Shown here one piece after another: positions 11,078-23,739 of a stretch of 64,000 bases of DNA. Each line of letters opens with the position of its first letter. The stretch's first letter is position 1. The notes beneath the pieces are model-generated. The model was not told the origin of the DNA. It did no database searches and saw only the letters and a program-made list of their open reading frames with translations. The DNA is from Apoderus coryli (lineage: Eukaryota > Arthropoda > Insecta > Coleoptera > Attelabidae). The position numbers and the translations under genes were made by a program. Location of the stretch: assembly GCA_911728435.2 (NCBI GenBank), contig OU452205.1:5648260-5712259 (forward strand). Direction: 5' to 3'.

Positions 11078-13406
11078 ATGACGCAGCTTGCTCAAAAGTT
11101 TACAGTAGTCTACCGATAGATGATGGCAGTTGGCGGGAGCAGTGTTGCCGCTACAATTACTGCGCGTGAAATTGAAAAAGTCATGGATTTATCAAACCAC
11201 TCTCGTATAAATGTCAATATTAAATTAAAATTTATCTACACGCTACGATTTGACACTAATTTCAATGTGATAATGACTAATGACGTATATTACCGCACTA
11301 GTGCGGTAATGTGAATGTAGTTTATCTTTGTTGCTATTGTCACCGGTATCTAGTAGTGTCAGCCAATATTAACAATACGTTGAATCGAAATATAATAATA
11401 ATAAGTTATCAAATCCACTTTAGTTTTCTTTACATCTTTTCAATTAACACTTGAATCTGTGTTAATTTATAGCAGACGATGACTGATATCCAATAGCTTT
11501 ATTTATTACTTTTCTAACTCCAAAATTTGCTAACTGCTGAGGATCTATTAAAGTGAATCAATGAATAAATATATATGCATCCCACCCAATAATTTGTACC
11601 GGAAATTTAGCCCTTTTATTGATTTCGCTTATACCTACCTATTATTACTGGCCATATAGAGCTAGTAACGTTTCTATTCTCTTTGTTGCACTTTCTAGCA
11701 CATTCTTTTTACAATTCTAATTGGACATTAAGCACATTCCCACAGGTGTAAAAAGTTTGATTGAATCAAGTAAAATTGTGTCTATGGAAAAATATATTCG
11801 CAAACGTTTGCTAAAGGCATCATTGAACAATTGATATTCCGGGTATACCAGAAATGTTCTATGGCTTTTTACAAAAAAAAACTTATTTTCTTACTTTGAA
11901 TATTGATTCTGATGGTTTTAGTTCTTTATTTGGATATTTTTTGGGAAAATGATTTTAAACATATGTAATATCATAAAAGTATATAATTTTATTCAAATCA
12001 TACAGGATGGACTCTTCTTTTTCAATACAATTTAAATTTGATTTAAGAAATTGTCCATCATTGGAATTTATTGTATATAAATGAGCCAGGAAATCAGTTT
12101 TAATAGAATCAATTACCACACATGTTTCATCATCATTTGTATTCGAATACATTGTCTTGTAATGGGGTATTTGGCTTGTTAGACAATAAAGACTATTTAT
12201 TATCAGTGGTAAGTGGTAGAGGTTGATATATTTGAGAAAAGTTATTTGTATTTTATAGAAGAATATTTCTCGTAGGTACGAAAAATTATTATTTTTTTCT
12301 TCATGTATTCATATTAAACTTTTTAGTAACATTTTTAGTCAAAAAGATTGTATGTATTAAATAAAATATATGAATAAAACACAATCTTCTTCTACTAAAA
12401 CCGATGAAGATGATACAAAAAGAAAAAAATAAAACAATGCATTTATAAATTTCTTATATAACTTTTTTGCCGGAGGTGAATTTTCTCATGTAAAATAAAA
12501 GTAGCTTTTTAAAAATTACGCTCGGTTACGTTGCGGTCTCCCAGATGCAACCTTGCGCATCCCAAAAAAATATATATACCGTGTTTCATAACAACCATAT
12601 TTATAATAGAATTTATTATTACCTCTATCCTGTTATTTATATTTTCATAAACACATTGGTAAAGTGGTTGGTTTAAAAAAATAAATTTGGCTAAGCAGAC
12701 TAATGCCGTCACCACCTAGCGTTGCAGCCTGTGGCGAGATATTTGAGGCTCGGGCAGTGAGCATGAAATATCTGCATATTGTGAATTATAATGTATGTAT
12801 GGTTAAACATAATGTCAAAGACATAATAAGTAGTTTTTATCATTTTGTTTAAGATTTTCCTAGTTAAAAATGTGTATTATTTATTAATTTTATTTCAGTC
12901 TGACTATAATATGAAACTGTAAAAAATCTGAGTAAAAAATATTTAATGTTTCTAGAGAATATTGTTTCAGATTTCTCTTCTCGATAAATTTATGGTATCG
13001 TTTTATAGATATTTTATGCTCCAGTGCTGTTGTAACATGATAATTTAAAAGATTAACTATTTATATTTTTAGTGTAGGTATATATTAATTTTATTTTAAG
13101 CTATAAAAGAAATACAAATAAATCTCTTCTTTGTAGCTGTACGATTGTTGATTTATTTCACATAGGTACTCATTGTGTATACACAACTTATAATACAAAT
13201 TAAACATGTTTTTATTTAAATAACTTTGTTGGCTCGTCTGAACTTTTTTTTAATTAATTGATACAATACTTATTGTTATTCCTGTTATTCTGTACTTGGA
13301 TTGACCAGAGGTGATTTGGTTTTATATTAAGAACATTTTTTCCTACCTTAAAACAAGATCAGTGGAATTTTGTAGAAACTTCAGTTTGACATAAGTTTTT
13401 AGAATT
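11078..13406. other. Intergenic AT-rich DNA between the nested transposon and GatA
   Basis: No gene is supported. A perfect 22-bp palindrome centred on CACTAGTG lies at 11289-11310. Long T/A runs and short open frames at 11955-12152 and 12509-12715 match nothing I recognise. TTTATT at about 13152 could act as a GatA poly(A) signal on the minus strand. Confidence 0.5.
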
Positions 13407-16400
13407 TTATTTACAGTAATGCGGAAACTTAACAATATGTTCTATGTATTTCGCTAAGGCTAATAGCATCGGTTCGCTTAAATTTCTACCCATCAGCTGT
13501 ACACTAATTGGTAGACCATTCTTCGATAATTTGATGGGAATTGATATAGCCGGAATACCTAAAATAGAAATACATGCTGATTACAATTTTGGATTATCTA
13601 AAATCAAAAAGAATCGTTAGTATATTGTATTGTCTAGTCCCTGAATGAGGCCTTGTCAAAATGTAGATTTTTTAACAGTTAAAATTAAACAAAATATTGA
13701 AACCCAGGCACCCCAGATAATCAAATATACTACGAAATGTTTTTGTAATTCGAAATTTAGATTCTTCACCACTAAAACTTTTATTTATTGGTAAGTTAAA
13801 TATCTTGGAGTTTCATCAATAGCGTAACCCTGATCCTGGTCGGTCGTTATAGTATGCATCAGTCGATATGGTACTATCAACAGAGAATGTGATCTTGCTG
13901 GTGGGGAAAGAGATTGCGCATATTCTTGCGCACTCAAAATCGCCATGTTTTCTTATACTCTCATTGTCGTCGGGATATTTCATTTGTGCTTTGCCATTTT
14001 AAGTGATTTGTTTTCCAGTGCCGTCGTATTCTGTGTGTTATATAGTTATATTGTGTGTTTTTGTTTTATAAACTTTTGATAGTGAAATTGTTTATTTTGA
14101 AATGCAAAAAAGCAGAGGCGGAATGATGTGTGCTGCGAAGAATTGCAGGAATAAATATTATAACTGCAATTTATCATTCTTTAGTTTCCCGATGGATAGT
14201 AAAAGGTAAGATATTTATGTAGTATTTGAATTAGATGCATATAAAATTAGATTACAATAATATCACATAGGTACATTAAATCAAATTACCAATTGTTATT
14301 TTGAAAAACAAATATTTCTAAACAAATTGTTTAAAAGATTGAGGTTACTTGGCTAAAAAAATCACAATTTTTTTTTAGAAAACAACAATAACTTCGCTTA
14401 GTTTCACAGCACAATGGCCCTTGTCTTTTATAACTTGGTTTAGTCTATTTGTCCATAAAAGTCGAATACATCTTAAGCATTCTAAAAAGAGAGCTTAAAA
14501 ATCTTACTAGATGAGTGCAAAATTCTATTAAATTCTGACAGTGTTTATTAAATTTGAATTACATATTTTAACTATTATAGATATTAGCAGGTAGTAAATT
14601 CACGTCTCAGGATTTATTGTTTTGTAAGTATATAATGGGAAATTCCCAACATGTGTGCTTGCGTTGTTTTTCTGAAGGCCATAAACAGGTAAAATATAAT
14701 ACATTCTCAATTATACTTATGGAATTGAAAATCATTAGATGAGTCTTCGCTGCTGTTTTGCTACTTCAAAGCATACGAAAATACAAATTTGTATGGTAAT
14801 TTAATGATGCCACATGACAATTTTGTACAATACATTTCCACATTAGCAAATATATTTGAAAATTGTTTAATCAAGTTCAATATTATTAATAATTTTATCC
14901 ATTTAAACAAAAATGTAAAGTTTGAACATCCATGTTCTAATTTCCCAAAAAAAATGTTACGAAATTATATTTTAGGTTAAGGTTATTTTATACATTAAAA
15001 TTAATCAATAGAAATTTTAAAAATATAAATAAAAATAAAATGATTATATGGAAACATGAATAAAATTTGTTTGTTTTTATAATTAATAAAGATGTAATTT
15101 TATTATAAAATTATTCTATTACTCCCCTGTTCTTTACCTATCCTGTAATTTCAATAAAACGTAAATACGGATCTGTCGAGTATATTAAAAAATGGCTACC
15201 ACCTGCCTCGCACAGGACAATAGAAAGTGGTGGGAGTTCATGTTCTCTGCTATCAATATGTATAGTCCTGACCTTAACTCTTAGACAAGGAAAGAGAGTG
15301 GACCCGTAACTGTGCCGGTCGTTGTGTTACCACCTAGCACTTATGCCTTAGATTCAGAGGCGTAACATACATAACTTATGTGATATATTTTTGAAATTTT
15401 ATTTAATTTTGTTGATTAATAGTTTTAATAAAAAAAGATATGTGCATGTTGATGTATTAATAGTAATAATAACAATTCTTTATTTCAAATAAATCTACCT
15501 ACATATCCACAATCACACGAGCATACAAATAATTGAAACGACGTCAAAAAAGAGAAAAACAAAAAAAAATTGATACTCCTAACTACATATCAAAATAATC
15601 CGCCAATTGATATGGTTCTAGTTCCACTAGTAATTTCCTAACTTCATTCTTAAATATCTTCAATCTATTTATTTCTTTGATACTGATTGGTAGTTTGTTC
15701 ACAAATCTAATTATCATATTATATAATGCTGATTTTTCGGTTAGAGATAATCTGTGAGTGAGAGGTACTGCAGTAGACACAACACCAATACATACCGTTT
15801 TTATTGTCCTTTAAATAGAATGAGTTTTGTTAATTGATTTCGAGAATGGGATTTAATTTTTGAGACTGTAGTTTTGTTATGAAATATACACGAACATTAA
15901 GACATTTAACACAAATAGATTTTATTAAAAAGTATATTATGTGATTTGCTGGGCTATCTAGTGCATGTTGTTCTAAAGATTGAATTAAAAAGCTAAAGTG
16001 ACATTATTTTATTCACTTTTAACGCAAAAATGTGTAAAAAACAAATTTTTTCGAAAAATATAATGTCTACGCCCCTGGTAAAGTAAACATCTATAGAGGT
16101 TTCTATCAATAAATAATGCTTTATCATGTTGATTTTAAATGAATTGTTGTATCAAACAGTTTTAATTAGGTAAACTGAAACCTGTTATACTACATACTAA
16201 AAGATAATAGCCTAAAGATTACTTATAATTATTAAAAACTAATAAAAACTAGAAGCGACTTGATACATCATTCTAAGTTTTACCTATTAAACGAAATTCT
16301 GGACTCCTTTTGTTCACTGCGACTTGGGCATCCAAAAGCCACACAATGTACCATTTTATTAATATACAAAATAAATTTCTATTCCCAATTTTCACAAATA

Positions 16401-19400
16401 AAATCATCAAAAATGCAAACGTAGTTTTCTGTTTTTCAGCACCTATAAAATGGCCGCCGCATTAAAAGCGTAACACTTGCCATACATTCAGATATACGAA
16501 CGTGCGGTATCCCCTCTCTTTCCTAATCTAAGCCTTAACTATATTCACCGGCTTATCAGAAAATATTACGTATACTATCTAGTTACAGACTGAACACTGC
16601 TGAATATTTCACACTTTATTGTGCTATTATTTGGTTTAATTGAAATAGAATTTTGCTCTGATTCCTTATCATGTATACGAGGGATTTTTGAATTGATATA
16701 TTTCGTATGCACCTGTAGGAATTGTTATCAAGTTCTCCTTATTTTGTATCAGCGTTTTCAAAATAATAACATTTATTTGAACCCTCCTGAATATTCGGCA
16801 TACGAATAAAAGCCTAGTAGCGCAATTCCATACGCCGTTCTCTTATTATCATCTCCACTGCAAGTGATGATAAAAAAAATGACGCTACAGCTGTAGTTCC
16901 ACTAGTTTTAGACGTTTTTTAATACAAAAAATTCAACTTCAACAGCACAGATTTCTTAGATACCTAGCCTACAAACTGCATATAGACTTTATTTTTGAGA
17001 ATCGTTTTGAATTATATATATATATGACTTACAGTCCTACCTTGGCATTGACACGCTGGGTGATAGACGACCGACAGAGATTTGATTTTATTGTATGACC
17101 TTATAAATGGAGGGTTGAATTGTCCCGATCTTTTGGGCAAGATTGGAATTCATGTTCCATATCGTGCAACGCGTACGAAGAGTATGCTTCACCAGACACA
17201 TTCCAGAACAAATTATGGTTGCAATTCATTTTTGGCGCGCTCAATGCGTCTCGCCAATGACAGTGAAGAGACACTGGATTTTTTTGTCCCGAGCAATACC
17301 TTTTTGGGTTCAGTAGGGCACCTCTTTGATAATTGATACGTTGTGTTGTACCATATTGCTTTATAATAGTGAAGTATTGACCGTGTATATTATTATTATC
17401 CATTTTATTTGTGATTGATTTTTATTTGACATTTTTCGATTGTCTAATTCTTTTGAAATGTTTTATTGTAGAACTATTTATATTTATTGTAATGGGCGTT
17501 TGCCCGTAAATAAATAAATAAACTTGTACATGGTAATTTAACTGAAAAATAAATCAGTAGGTATAAATACTAACCTGCCATATTTGCTGGTTGTGTACAA
17601 TAGTCTTGTAAGGCACATTGATCTCTATTAGTTTTCTCAGTAAAATCTTTATATAACGGTGCTGTTGATAATGTGGTTGGTGTCAGTAGTATTTGAACTT
17701 GTTCCCAAACATTATCAAAATCGTTGGAAATTAATCTTCGTACTTTTAGCGCTTGATTAAAATATTTCTCATAATTTCTAAAATTATTCTTGTGACGGTT
17801 AGTTTATCATAAACGATATTATTAGTAGATGAAATGTAGATGTTTGAAATTTACATTACCTTGTCAATAGAAAATAATTTCCTGTAAGTATTCTATTCCT
17901 AACTACTTCATTAAATCCTATACTTCTACTAGTAGCATATAACTGTTCCGTAGAGGTTTCTACATCAGCTCTGTAACCATATTCAATCCCATCATATCTG
18001 GCCATATTGCTCGCTACTTCACACTGATTTAGGATTGAATAACAGACTATACTGTATTCTGTATTTGGCATGGAAACCTATCGAAACATATTATTCAAAT
18101 TTCTTTTGAAGTAGAATGAAAAATAAGCCGCAGTTAAACAAAAGTAGTCTATGTACGGCGAATTTAGTTATCTCGAAAAACGTATCTACGAATAAGAGGC
18201 ATCGCCAACTACGAAGGTCAAGATATCGAAGTCACAAATCCACAAAATGTTCATGTATTTCTGCTATATCTGATGTCGGCCAGCTATGTAGACGAATATA
18301 ACCTAAGTAACATTTGGGGAAACAGTGATAAATTGTAGTAAAATTAAATGGGCCTTGAGAACATTTAAACCATATAAATCGCCAGGAATTGACGGCATTT
18401 ATCCAAAAATGCTGCAGGAGGGAGGAGACTCCCTGATTAGCAGCCTGTGTATGGTATTCCGGGGCAGTCTGGCACTGGGATATCTGCCAAAAAGTTAGCA
18501 GATAAGCAGAGTAGCATTTATTCCCAAACCTGGTTATTCCGGACAGGAAGGGGCAAAGGCTATGCGACCAATAAGTCTAACGTCTTTCTTGCTAAAGACG
18601 CTGGAAAAAATAATAGATAGACATATGACCTAGTCATACATGTCCAGGGAAAGTTTAATAGCATAGTAAGGGAACGTATGCAACGGGCCCTTGATATAGC
18701 AACAAGCTGGACTTTGGAACAGGGACTAAGAATGAGCCCGTCAAAGTCAGCAATGATCGCTTTCACCAGGAGGAAGAAAACAGAGGGACTAGGAACACTG
18801 TACCTTCAAGGTGAAATCGTAAAAATGTCCGGGGAGGTAAAGTATTTAGGGGTCACTCTAGAGTCTAGACTCAAAGCTTACCTGGACCGCACACCTTAAA
18901 AGAACCAGAGCAACGCTTATGTTACTCAGACGCTCTCATGGGAAAACATGGGGACTAAATCCAAAGCTGATGCACTGGTTGTACACTGCGGTAGTTAGAC
19001 CTATGATAACATACTCGTCGCTGATTTAGTGGACGAAAACGGAACAGCATACCGCCATTGCTGAGTTGGGCAGGGTACAGAGGCTTGCCTGCTTAGCAAT
19101 GACGGGCGCTTTTAGAACTACTCCGACAGCCGCAATGGAATTGCTGAACCTCCCACCCTTGCACATCATGGTAAAGATGGAGGCGGGGGCGGCATTCATT
19201 AGACTGCGAGGGTTGGTAGGAACTGTACCCACTTATCGGGGACATACCAAACTTGGGGTATGCATTGGGGATGGCATCATAGACATGCCCATGGACCACA
19301 TCATACCAAAATTTGAATTTGACATAAACTTCGAAGTGCATATTGTGGACCGCGAAGTTCTTGATCAAGACTGCATACGGACACAGAGGGATAACCTGGT

Positions 19401-22396
19401 TTACGGACGGGTCAAAAACCGAAAGTGGAAGTGGTGCAGGAATATACAGTCAGACAAGGAACACGAATCTAAGATTCTCACTGGGGAAAAACACATCCGT
19501 ATTTCAAGCGGAAGTGTTTGCAATTCTGCAGTGTGCAAAAAACAGCTTGAGGGCTTATACAAACAAGCGAATCAATATATGTTCAGATAGCCAGTCGGCC
19601 TTAAGGGCTCTGAGAAGCCCCAAGGTTACAATCAAACTGGTATGGGAATGCCAAACAGAACTTAGGGCCTTGGCGGACCACAATAGCGTTAATCTAGTGT
19701 GGGTCCCGGGGCACTCGGGAATAGAAGGCAACGAGAGAGCGGATTGGCTGGCTAGACAAGCCTCTGAAACTACATATACTGGCACGGAACCTGCGCTGGG
19801 CTTGTCTAAAAGAACGGCGAGGGAACTCCTCAAGCGCTGGGCCAAAAGCGAGCACCAGAGATATTGGGAACATATTCCCAAGCAGGAGCATGGGAAGAGG
19901 TTTATACCTGGTGCGGCAACAAAACGCACTGAAAAACTGTTATAAGTAAGCAGGAGTCAGATGCGAATAACTATGGGACTCCTTACTGGGCATTGCGCTC
20001 TGAGAGACCACCTAAATAAGATGGGGCTGTATAATGGGGACCTGCAATGCAGATTGTGTAATGGGGCAGTTGAAACAGCTTACCATGTAATATGTGAGTG
20101 TGTAGTTCTACAACGAAGACGACACGCTATTTTTGGGCATGCGCTGATTGCGCCAGCAGATATTGACACCCAACACATAACTGAACTCCACAAGCTAGTG
20201 GAGGGTACAGGGCTGCAGGATTGGGTGGCATACTATACGGGGATTTTTCACAATAAGCCCATGAGGCTGCAGTGAAACCGGGGACTTAGGTCGTACGGAC
20301 CCTTAAAAAAAAAACATTTGGGGAAGGTAAGATTAAAGAAATTTTGAGTGGTCGGACCGTTAATCATCCGGATTACCTGTCGTAAAAGTAATCTTCCTAA
20401 CACACTAATATTTCAATGTCTTCCAGATTATTCGAGTTCTGATTAACATAGTTCTAGTGTATAAGTATAATAATTCTTAAACTGTTGTGAGTACTTGCCT
20501 CTTTTACAATAGCTCCGTTACTTTCTAGTAAATTGGCAATATCGTTCCATGTCTCCAAAACTTGTGTATCTAAATTCTCGCAATGATATTCTACAGGTAT
20601 TCCAATCCTCAAGTCTTTTATTGATAGTTTGTTTGCGGGAGGTAATCTAATCAAATGTAATACTGCAAAATTAAAGTTTGATCTCCACAAAATGGTTTTC
20701 CGTTAAATATTTCGTGTAGATAAGACTTTAATTTCAGATCAAAATCAATTAACATTACCGATCTCAACCTGAATTTTACTAAAGGGTGTCCCAAAATCAA
20801 CGCAAGATTTGAATTTGCCGCCATTTATACAGTGAAAGTGTCAGAGACAATCAAGAAACCTCATTCGGCGTCGTGCGGACAAGAATTCCAAAAAGCTCTC
20901 TACAACGGATACTCACTAAAGATCTGTATCTCCATGCTTACAAAATTAAATTAACAGAACAACAATTTAATTCAAATCTTGCGTTAATTTTGGGGCCCCC
21001 TTTACAATCAGTAAGTAGTTTATGCCATCATTCAAGGAAATACCTGATTTTTCTAAATGGTTTCGATAATGACGTGGAATCTTTTTCATCAAATCCCGCT
21101 ATTGCATTCAGGATGGTAGTACAGTCATCCACAGTTCGCGTTAAAATTCCTGGAACATCCATTGAATTAACTAATGGGATTAGACCTAATCTTGAAACCA
21201 ATCCATAAGTTGGTTTCAATCCAACAACTCCACAATATGAAGCAGGATTTCTTGTTGAACCACCTGTATCTGACCCAATAGCTCTACAAGCATTATGTAA
21301 ATTAATATGTAAAAATATAGCCTTTAATTAAATTAGGAAGATTTCATTTTTAAGTTTTGAATCTAGTTGTCAAGGATAAAAATGATTTGCTGAAAGACCG
21401 TAGTGTGTCCTGTGTTTGAAAAATCTAGCACCCGAGAGTATACTCCCAACTAAGCTAAACCGATAAGTATCTGGATAGCATTCAGCTTCCTATGAACTGA
21501 ACCATGCGATTGTTACAATTAATTTTAATCGGTCAACTTGCAACATATTTGGAAGTTGTTGTTGTTTATTATGTTGTTCAATCGCGTGAATCTTATAGCA
21601 TTGTCTTAAAGGACAATACTTATAGTAAAGGCTAACACGAGTGGCATTTATTACCATAAACAACCTAAACTAGGTACATGTCATTCATAACAAATCACTT
21701 AGTTAATTAGGAACGCCTCAGACAGTAACAAGCAAAACATTATCTACTCACTGGGTTTTAATTCACAAAATTTTCTGATTCTGTAAATGAAACTTCCTGA
21801 TTTATAAAAGTAAACCACTCACGCAAAACAGGTACCTGTAGCGACTGCAACTGCACTTCCCCCGCTGCTACCTCCAGATATATAAAAGTTATCATCGTCC
21901 TTATAACCCCAAATATTTCTTGTAGGTCCAAATATTGAATCAACAGTACCAGATCCCATGGCAAACTGATCTAAATTTGTTTTCCCAACGATAATGGCAC
22001 CACTGTTCTCCAGTTTTTCTACCACTGTAGCATTGTATGGAGGTGAAAATGTCTCTAATACTTTGGCGGCACATGTGGTTTTTATATTTTTTGTACAAAA
22101 ATTGTCTTTAATTGCCACTGGTATGCCATCAAGTTCTGATAATGGTTTACCATTTTCAAATCTTTCCTGGGACAATTCACATTTGGTTTTAGCTTCATTC
22201 TCCGTAATAGTAATAAATGCATTGTATTTGCTTATTTCTGTCGCTCTTTTTAACGACAGCTCAATAATATTTGATACTTTTATGTAATTCTTGACAAGCA
22301 GTTTAAACACCTACGGGCCAGAGTTAAGTATACTTTTCAGAATGTTCAAAATTTTCTACATACAGTGTTTATATTTTGTCCAAGGATTTTTTCCAT
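13407..22396 (-). CDS. GatA: Mitochondrial glutamyl-tRNA(Gln) amidotransferase subunit A (GatA/QRSL1)
   Basis: Seven exons assemble to 493 codons: 22364-22396, 21823-22310, 21044-21283, 20499-20646, 17860-18077, 17575-17777 and 13407-13558. All phases agree. GatA is the glutaminase/amidase subunit of GatCAB, which converts Glu-tRNA(Gln) to Gln-tRNA(Gln) in mitochondria. The amidase Ser-cisSer-Lys triad is visible: Lys in [10 protein letters not shown] (about residue 79), cis-Ser in GGSSGGS, and nucleophile Ser in GSDTGGST, a motif split by an intron. Diagnostic QRSL1 blocks include [37 protein letters not shown] and TPTTLS. Length is close to animal QRSL1 (about 530 aa). The first exon (ATG at 22394-22396, 11 codons, 53-bp intron) is the least certain. 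The intron after 20499 has a GC donor (GAG|GCAAGT). Introns 4 and 6 are swollen by transposons. Confidence 0.93.
14102..15045 (+). mobile_element. P-element/THAP-type transposase remnant (internally deleted)
   Basis: A first exon at 14102-14205 begins [17 protein letters not shown] and continues [12 protein letters not shown] before a GTAAG donor. This is the N-terminal half of a THAP zinc finger (paired cysteines, then FFxFP). About 560 nt later, 14770-15045 encodes the C-terminal block seen in THAP9/P-like transposases. It includes [15 protein letters not shown], the [15 protein letters not shown] stretch, then, after a one-base frame slip near 14970, [14 protein letters not shown]. The catalytic middle is missing, so this is a dead, internally deleted copy in GatA intron 6 on the opposite strand. 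A frame at about 14595-14690 with [10 protein letters not shown] may be part of it. Confidence 0.6.
15475..15790 (-). mobile_element. Non-LTR retrotransposon 3' end
   Basis: A minus-strand frame (15780-15583) reads [20 protein letters not shown] then [14 protein letters not shown] and stops. This matches the C-terminal 'FNxLPxxIK...FKxxxKxxL' block of CR1/Jockey-like RT ORFs. Downstream on that strand lies an AATAAAG-containing 3' end with ATT-type tail sequence at about 15475. The copy is 5'-truncated and sits in GatA intron 6. Confidence 0.5.
15791..17030. other. GatA intron 6 DNA without recognised element
   Basis: AT-rich; no domain, RNA gene or clear terminal repeat seen. Open frames such as 16621-16809 look random. 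Confidence 0.5.
17033..17521 (+). mobile_element. 5'-truncated Jockey/CR1-like non-LTR retrotransposon 3' end
   Basis: The plus-strand frame 17082-17336 carries [19 protein letters not shown] and [19 protein letters not shown], the conserved C-terminus of a non-LTR RT ORF ('fLyki..g.id.p.ll..i..R..R....'). A preceding short piece with [10 protein letters not shown] is offset by frame. The 3' UTR ends in (TAAA)n at about 17507-17521, the usual tail of such elements. It lies about 55 bp from GatA exon 6 (17575), inside intron 6, opposite to GatA. Confidence 0.7.
18309..20325 (+). mobile_element. LOA/I-like non-LTR retrotransposon copy with RNase H, flanked by 13-bp target duplication
   Basis: The duplication AACATTTGGGGAA occurs at 18309-18321 and 20313-20325, the second directly after a poly(A) run, so the copy spans about 18322-20312. 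It begins with an RT fragment ([18 protein letters not shown]), lacks the RT catalytic core, and resumes with the RT thumb region ([29 protein letters not shown]). An RNase H domain follows ([50 protein letters not shown]) with all acidic residues. The last part is a CCHC-type C-terminus (CRLCN...AYHVICEC). Stops and frame slips make it non-functional. RNase H in a non-LTR element points to the I/LOA/R1 groups. It lies in GatA intron 4. Confidence 0.8.
20780..21004 (+). mobile_element. mariner-derived MITE retaining a helix-turn-helix piece
   Basis: Terminal inverted repeats (20782 onward, AAGGGTGTCCCAAAATCAAC, and its inverted partner to 21002) match for about 35 bp with a few changes and are flanked by TA (20780-20781, 21003-21004). 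TA targets are diagnostic of Tc1/mariner. Between them a short frame reads [20 protein letters not shown] and AYKIKLTEQ, the second DNA-binding helix-turn-helix of mariner transposases. The catalytic DDE part is deleted. The 221-bp element occupies most of GatA intron 3. Confidence 0.75.
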
Positions 22397-23735
22397 AATT
22401 AAACTTTAACAATATAAACATAAATAATAAATTCAGCAAATAGAAAAGTTAGGTTATTTCTTCTTCACTTCTTTATTGGCCGGATCTGCCAGGGCTTCTC
22501 ATATATATGGGGCTACTTGGCAAGTTAGGTTCTTTTTATTGGCCTCCGCATCTTAGGTAATTTAGCCATCATCCGGTTAATTTTAATATTTCTACTTGGG
22601 TGAGCACCTACATGCCAATGATCTAAATCATGCGCACCGTCGTCCGTAATTATGCGATTTTATCCAATATTTGCGATTTCTGAAAAAGGCTCTAAAATAA
22701 CTAAAAAGATTTATGAAAATAACTTGCAGTGCGAAAATTATTACCTAACGCATTGATCGTCAACCTTCTCAATGTACTGAGCATCTTCGGCAATTCTAGA
22801 ATGTACATTGAGCTACATTTTTTCTTTGGACGCAGTCTGCGCTTCAGCTTCTAAGCTGAAGTCTGCCAGGAGGCCCTAACCGCCTTTTCTTTAGTTTAGT
22901 GATTATTTTGTGTTTTGAAATATGTTTTGGGAGCTACCAGAATTCTCTTCGCGAGCTACCAGTAGCTCGCGATCGACGAGTTGGCGACCACTGACCTAAC
23001 GTATCAAATTTATGCGCAAATCGCATAATTATGCGCCAATCGGCAACACATACCGGGACAAGTTCTTCTTCTTTAAATTAATGGCCTCCTCCTAACTTAG
23101 CAGCACACAGCCAGCGTTACCTGGACAAGTTAGGTTCCCCGTTACCGATAGCTGTGACCAATAAAGAAGCGCCAATACAATACAAGTTAGGTTATAGGTT
23201 ATAGTACAATGTCCCAACAGCGCAGCGGTTAGATCTTTTTGATGTTTTAATTGTTGAAAAGCGAACAGGGCGTTTACGAAAAAGCAGTGCTATTACAACA
23301 AGAGCAAAAGTTCATGTACATTATCTTACCATGGTTTGTTTCAATAAACATTATTCTCTGCATGGTTTGTTTGTACCATGGTATCTTACGGGGAAATGTC
23401 AGCTGCTGGTAATAGTCTCAAATGTCCTGTTACTTGGTCGGTAAGATAATCGTAGAAATTGAAAAGAAATGCTGACTAAAATCAAGCCACTATGGTACGT
23501 CGTGGTCGATGTACTATTGCCGCCTCGGACAGTTACTATTGTAACTGTCCGAGGCGGCGGCGACTAAAAAAAAATTGAGACCAAAAAGATAAAAGGACAA
23601 CTATACCTAGTAATAGTCTAACTACGACGATTTCAGTCAATCTCGCCTTGAGGTGTTGTTTCAGTGCTTTGCTTTTGCCTGATGTCCACTAGGGAAGGCA
23701 ACATCTACAGCATGTATCTCTCAGTTGAAGATTCG
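22397..23735. other. Region upstream of GatA; a perfect 18-bp hairpin at 23519-23558
   Basis: This presumably includes the GatA promoter on the minus strand, but no TATA box or CpG-type motif stands out. An 18-bp perfect stem with TATT loop lies at 23519-23558. No gene is seen. Confidence 0.4.
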
Positions 23736-23739
23736 ACAG

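Noticed and set aside
17101..17403. 100-codon minus-strand frame
   Set aside because: Antisense shadow of the plus-strand non-LTR C-terminal frame at 17082-17336.
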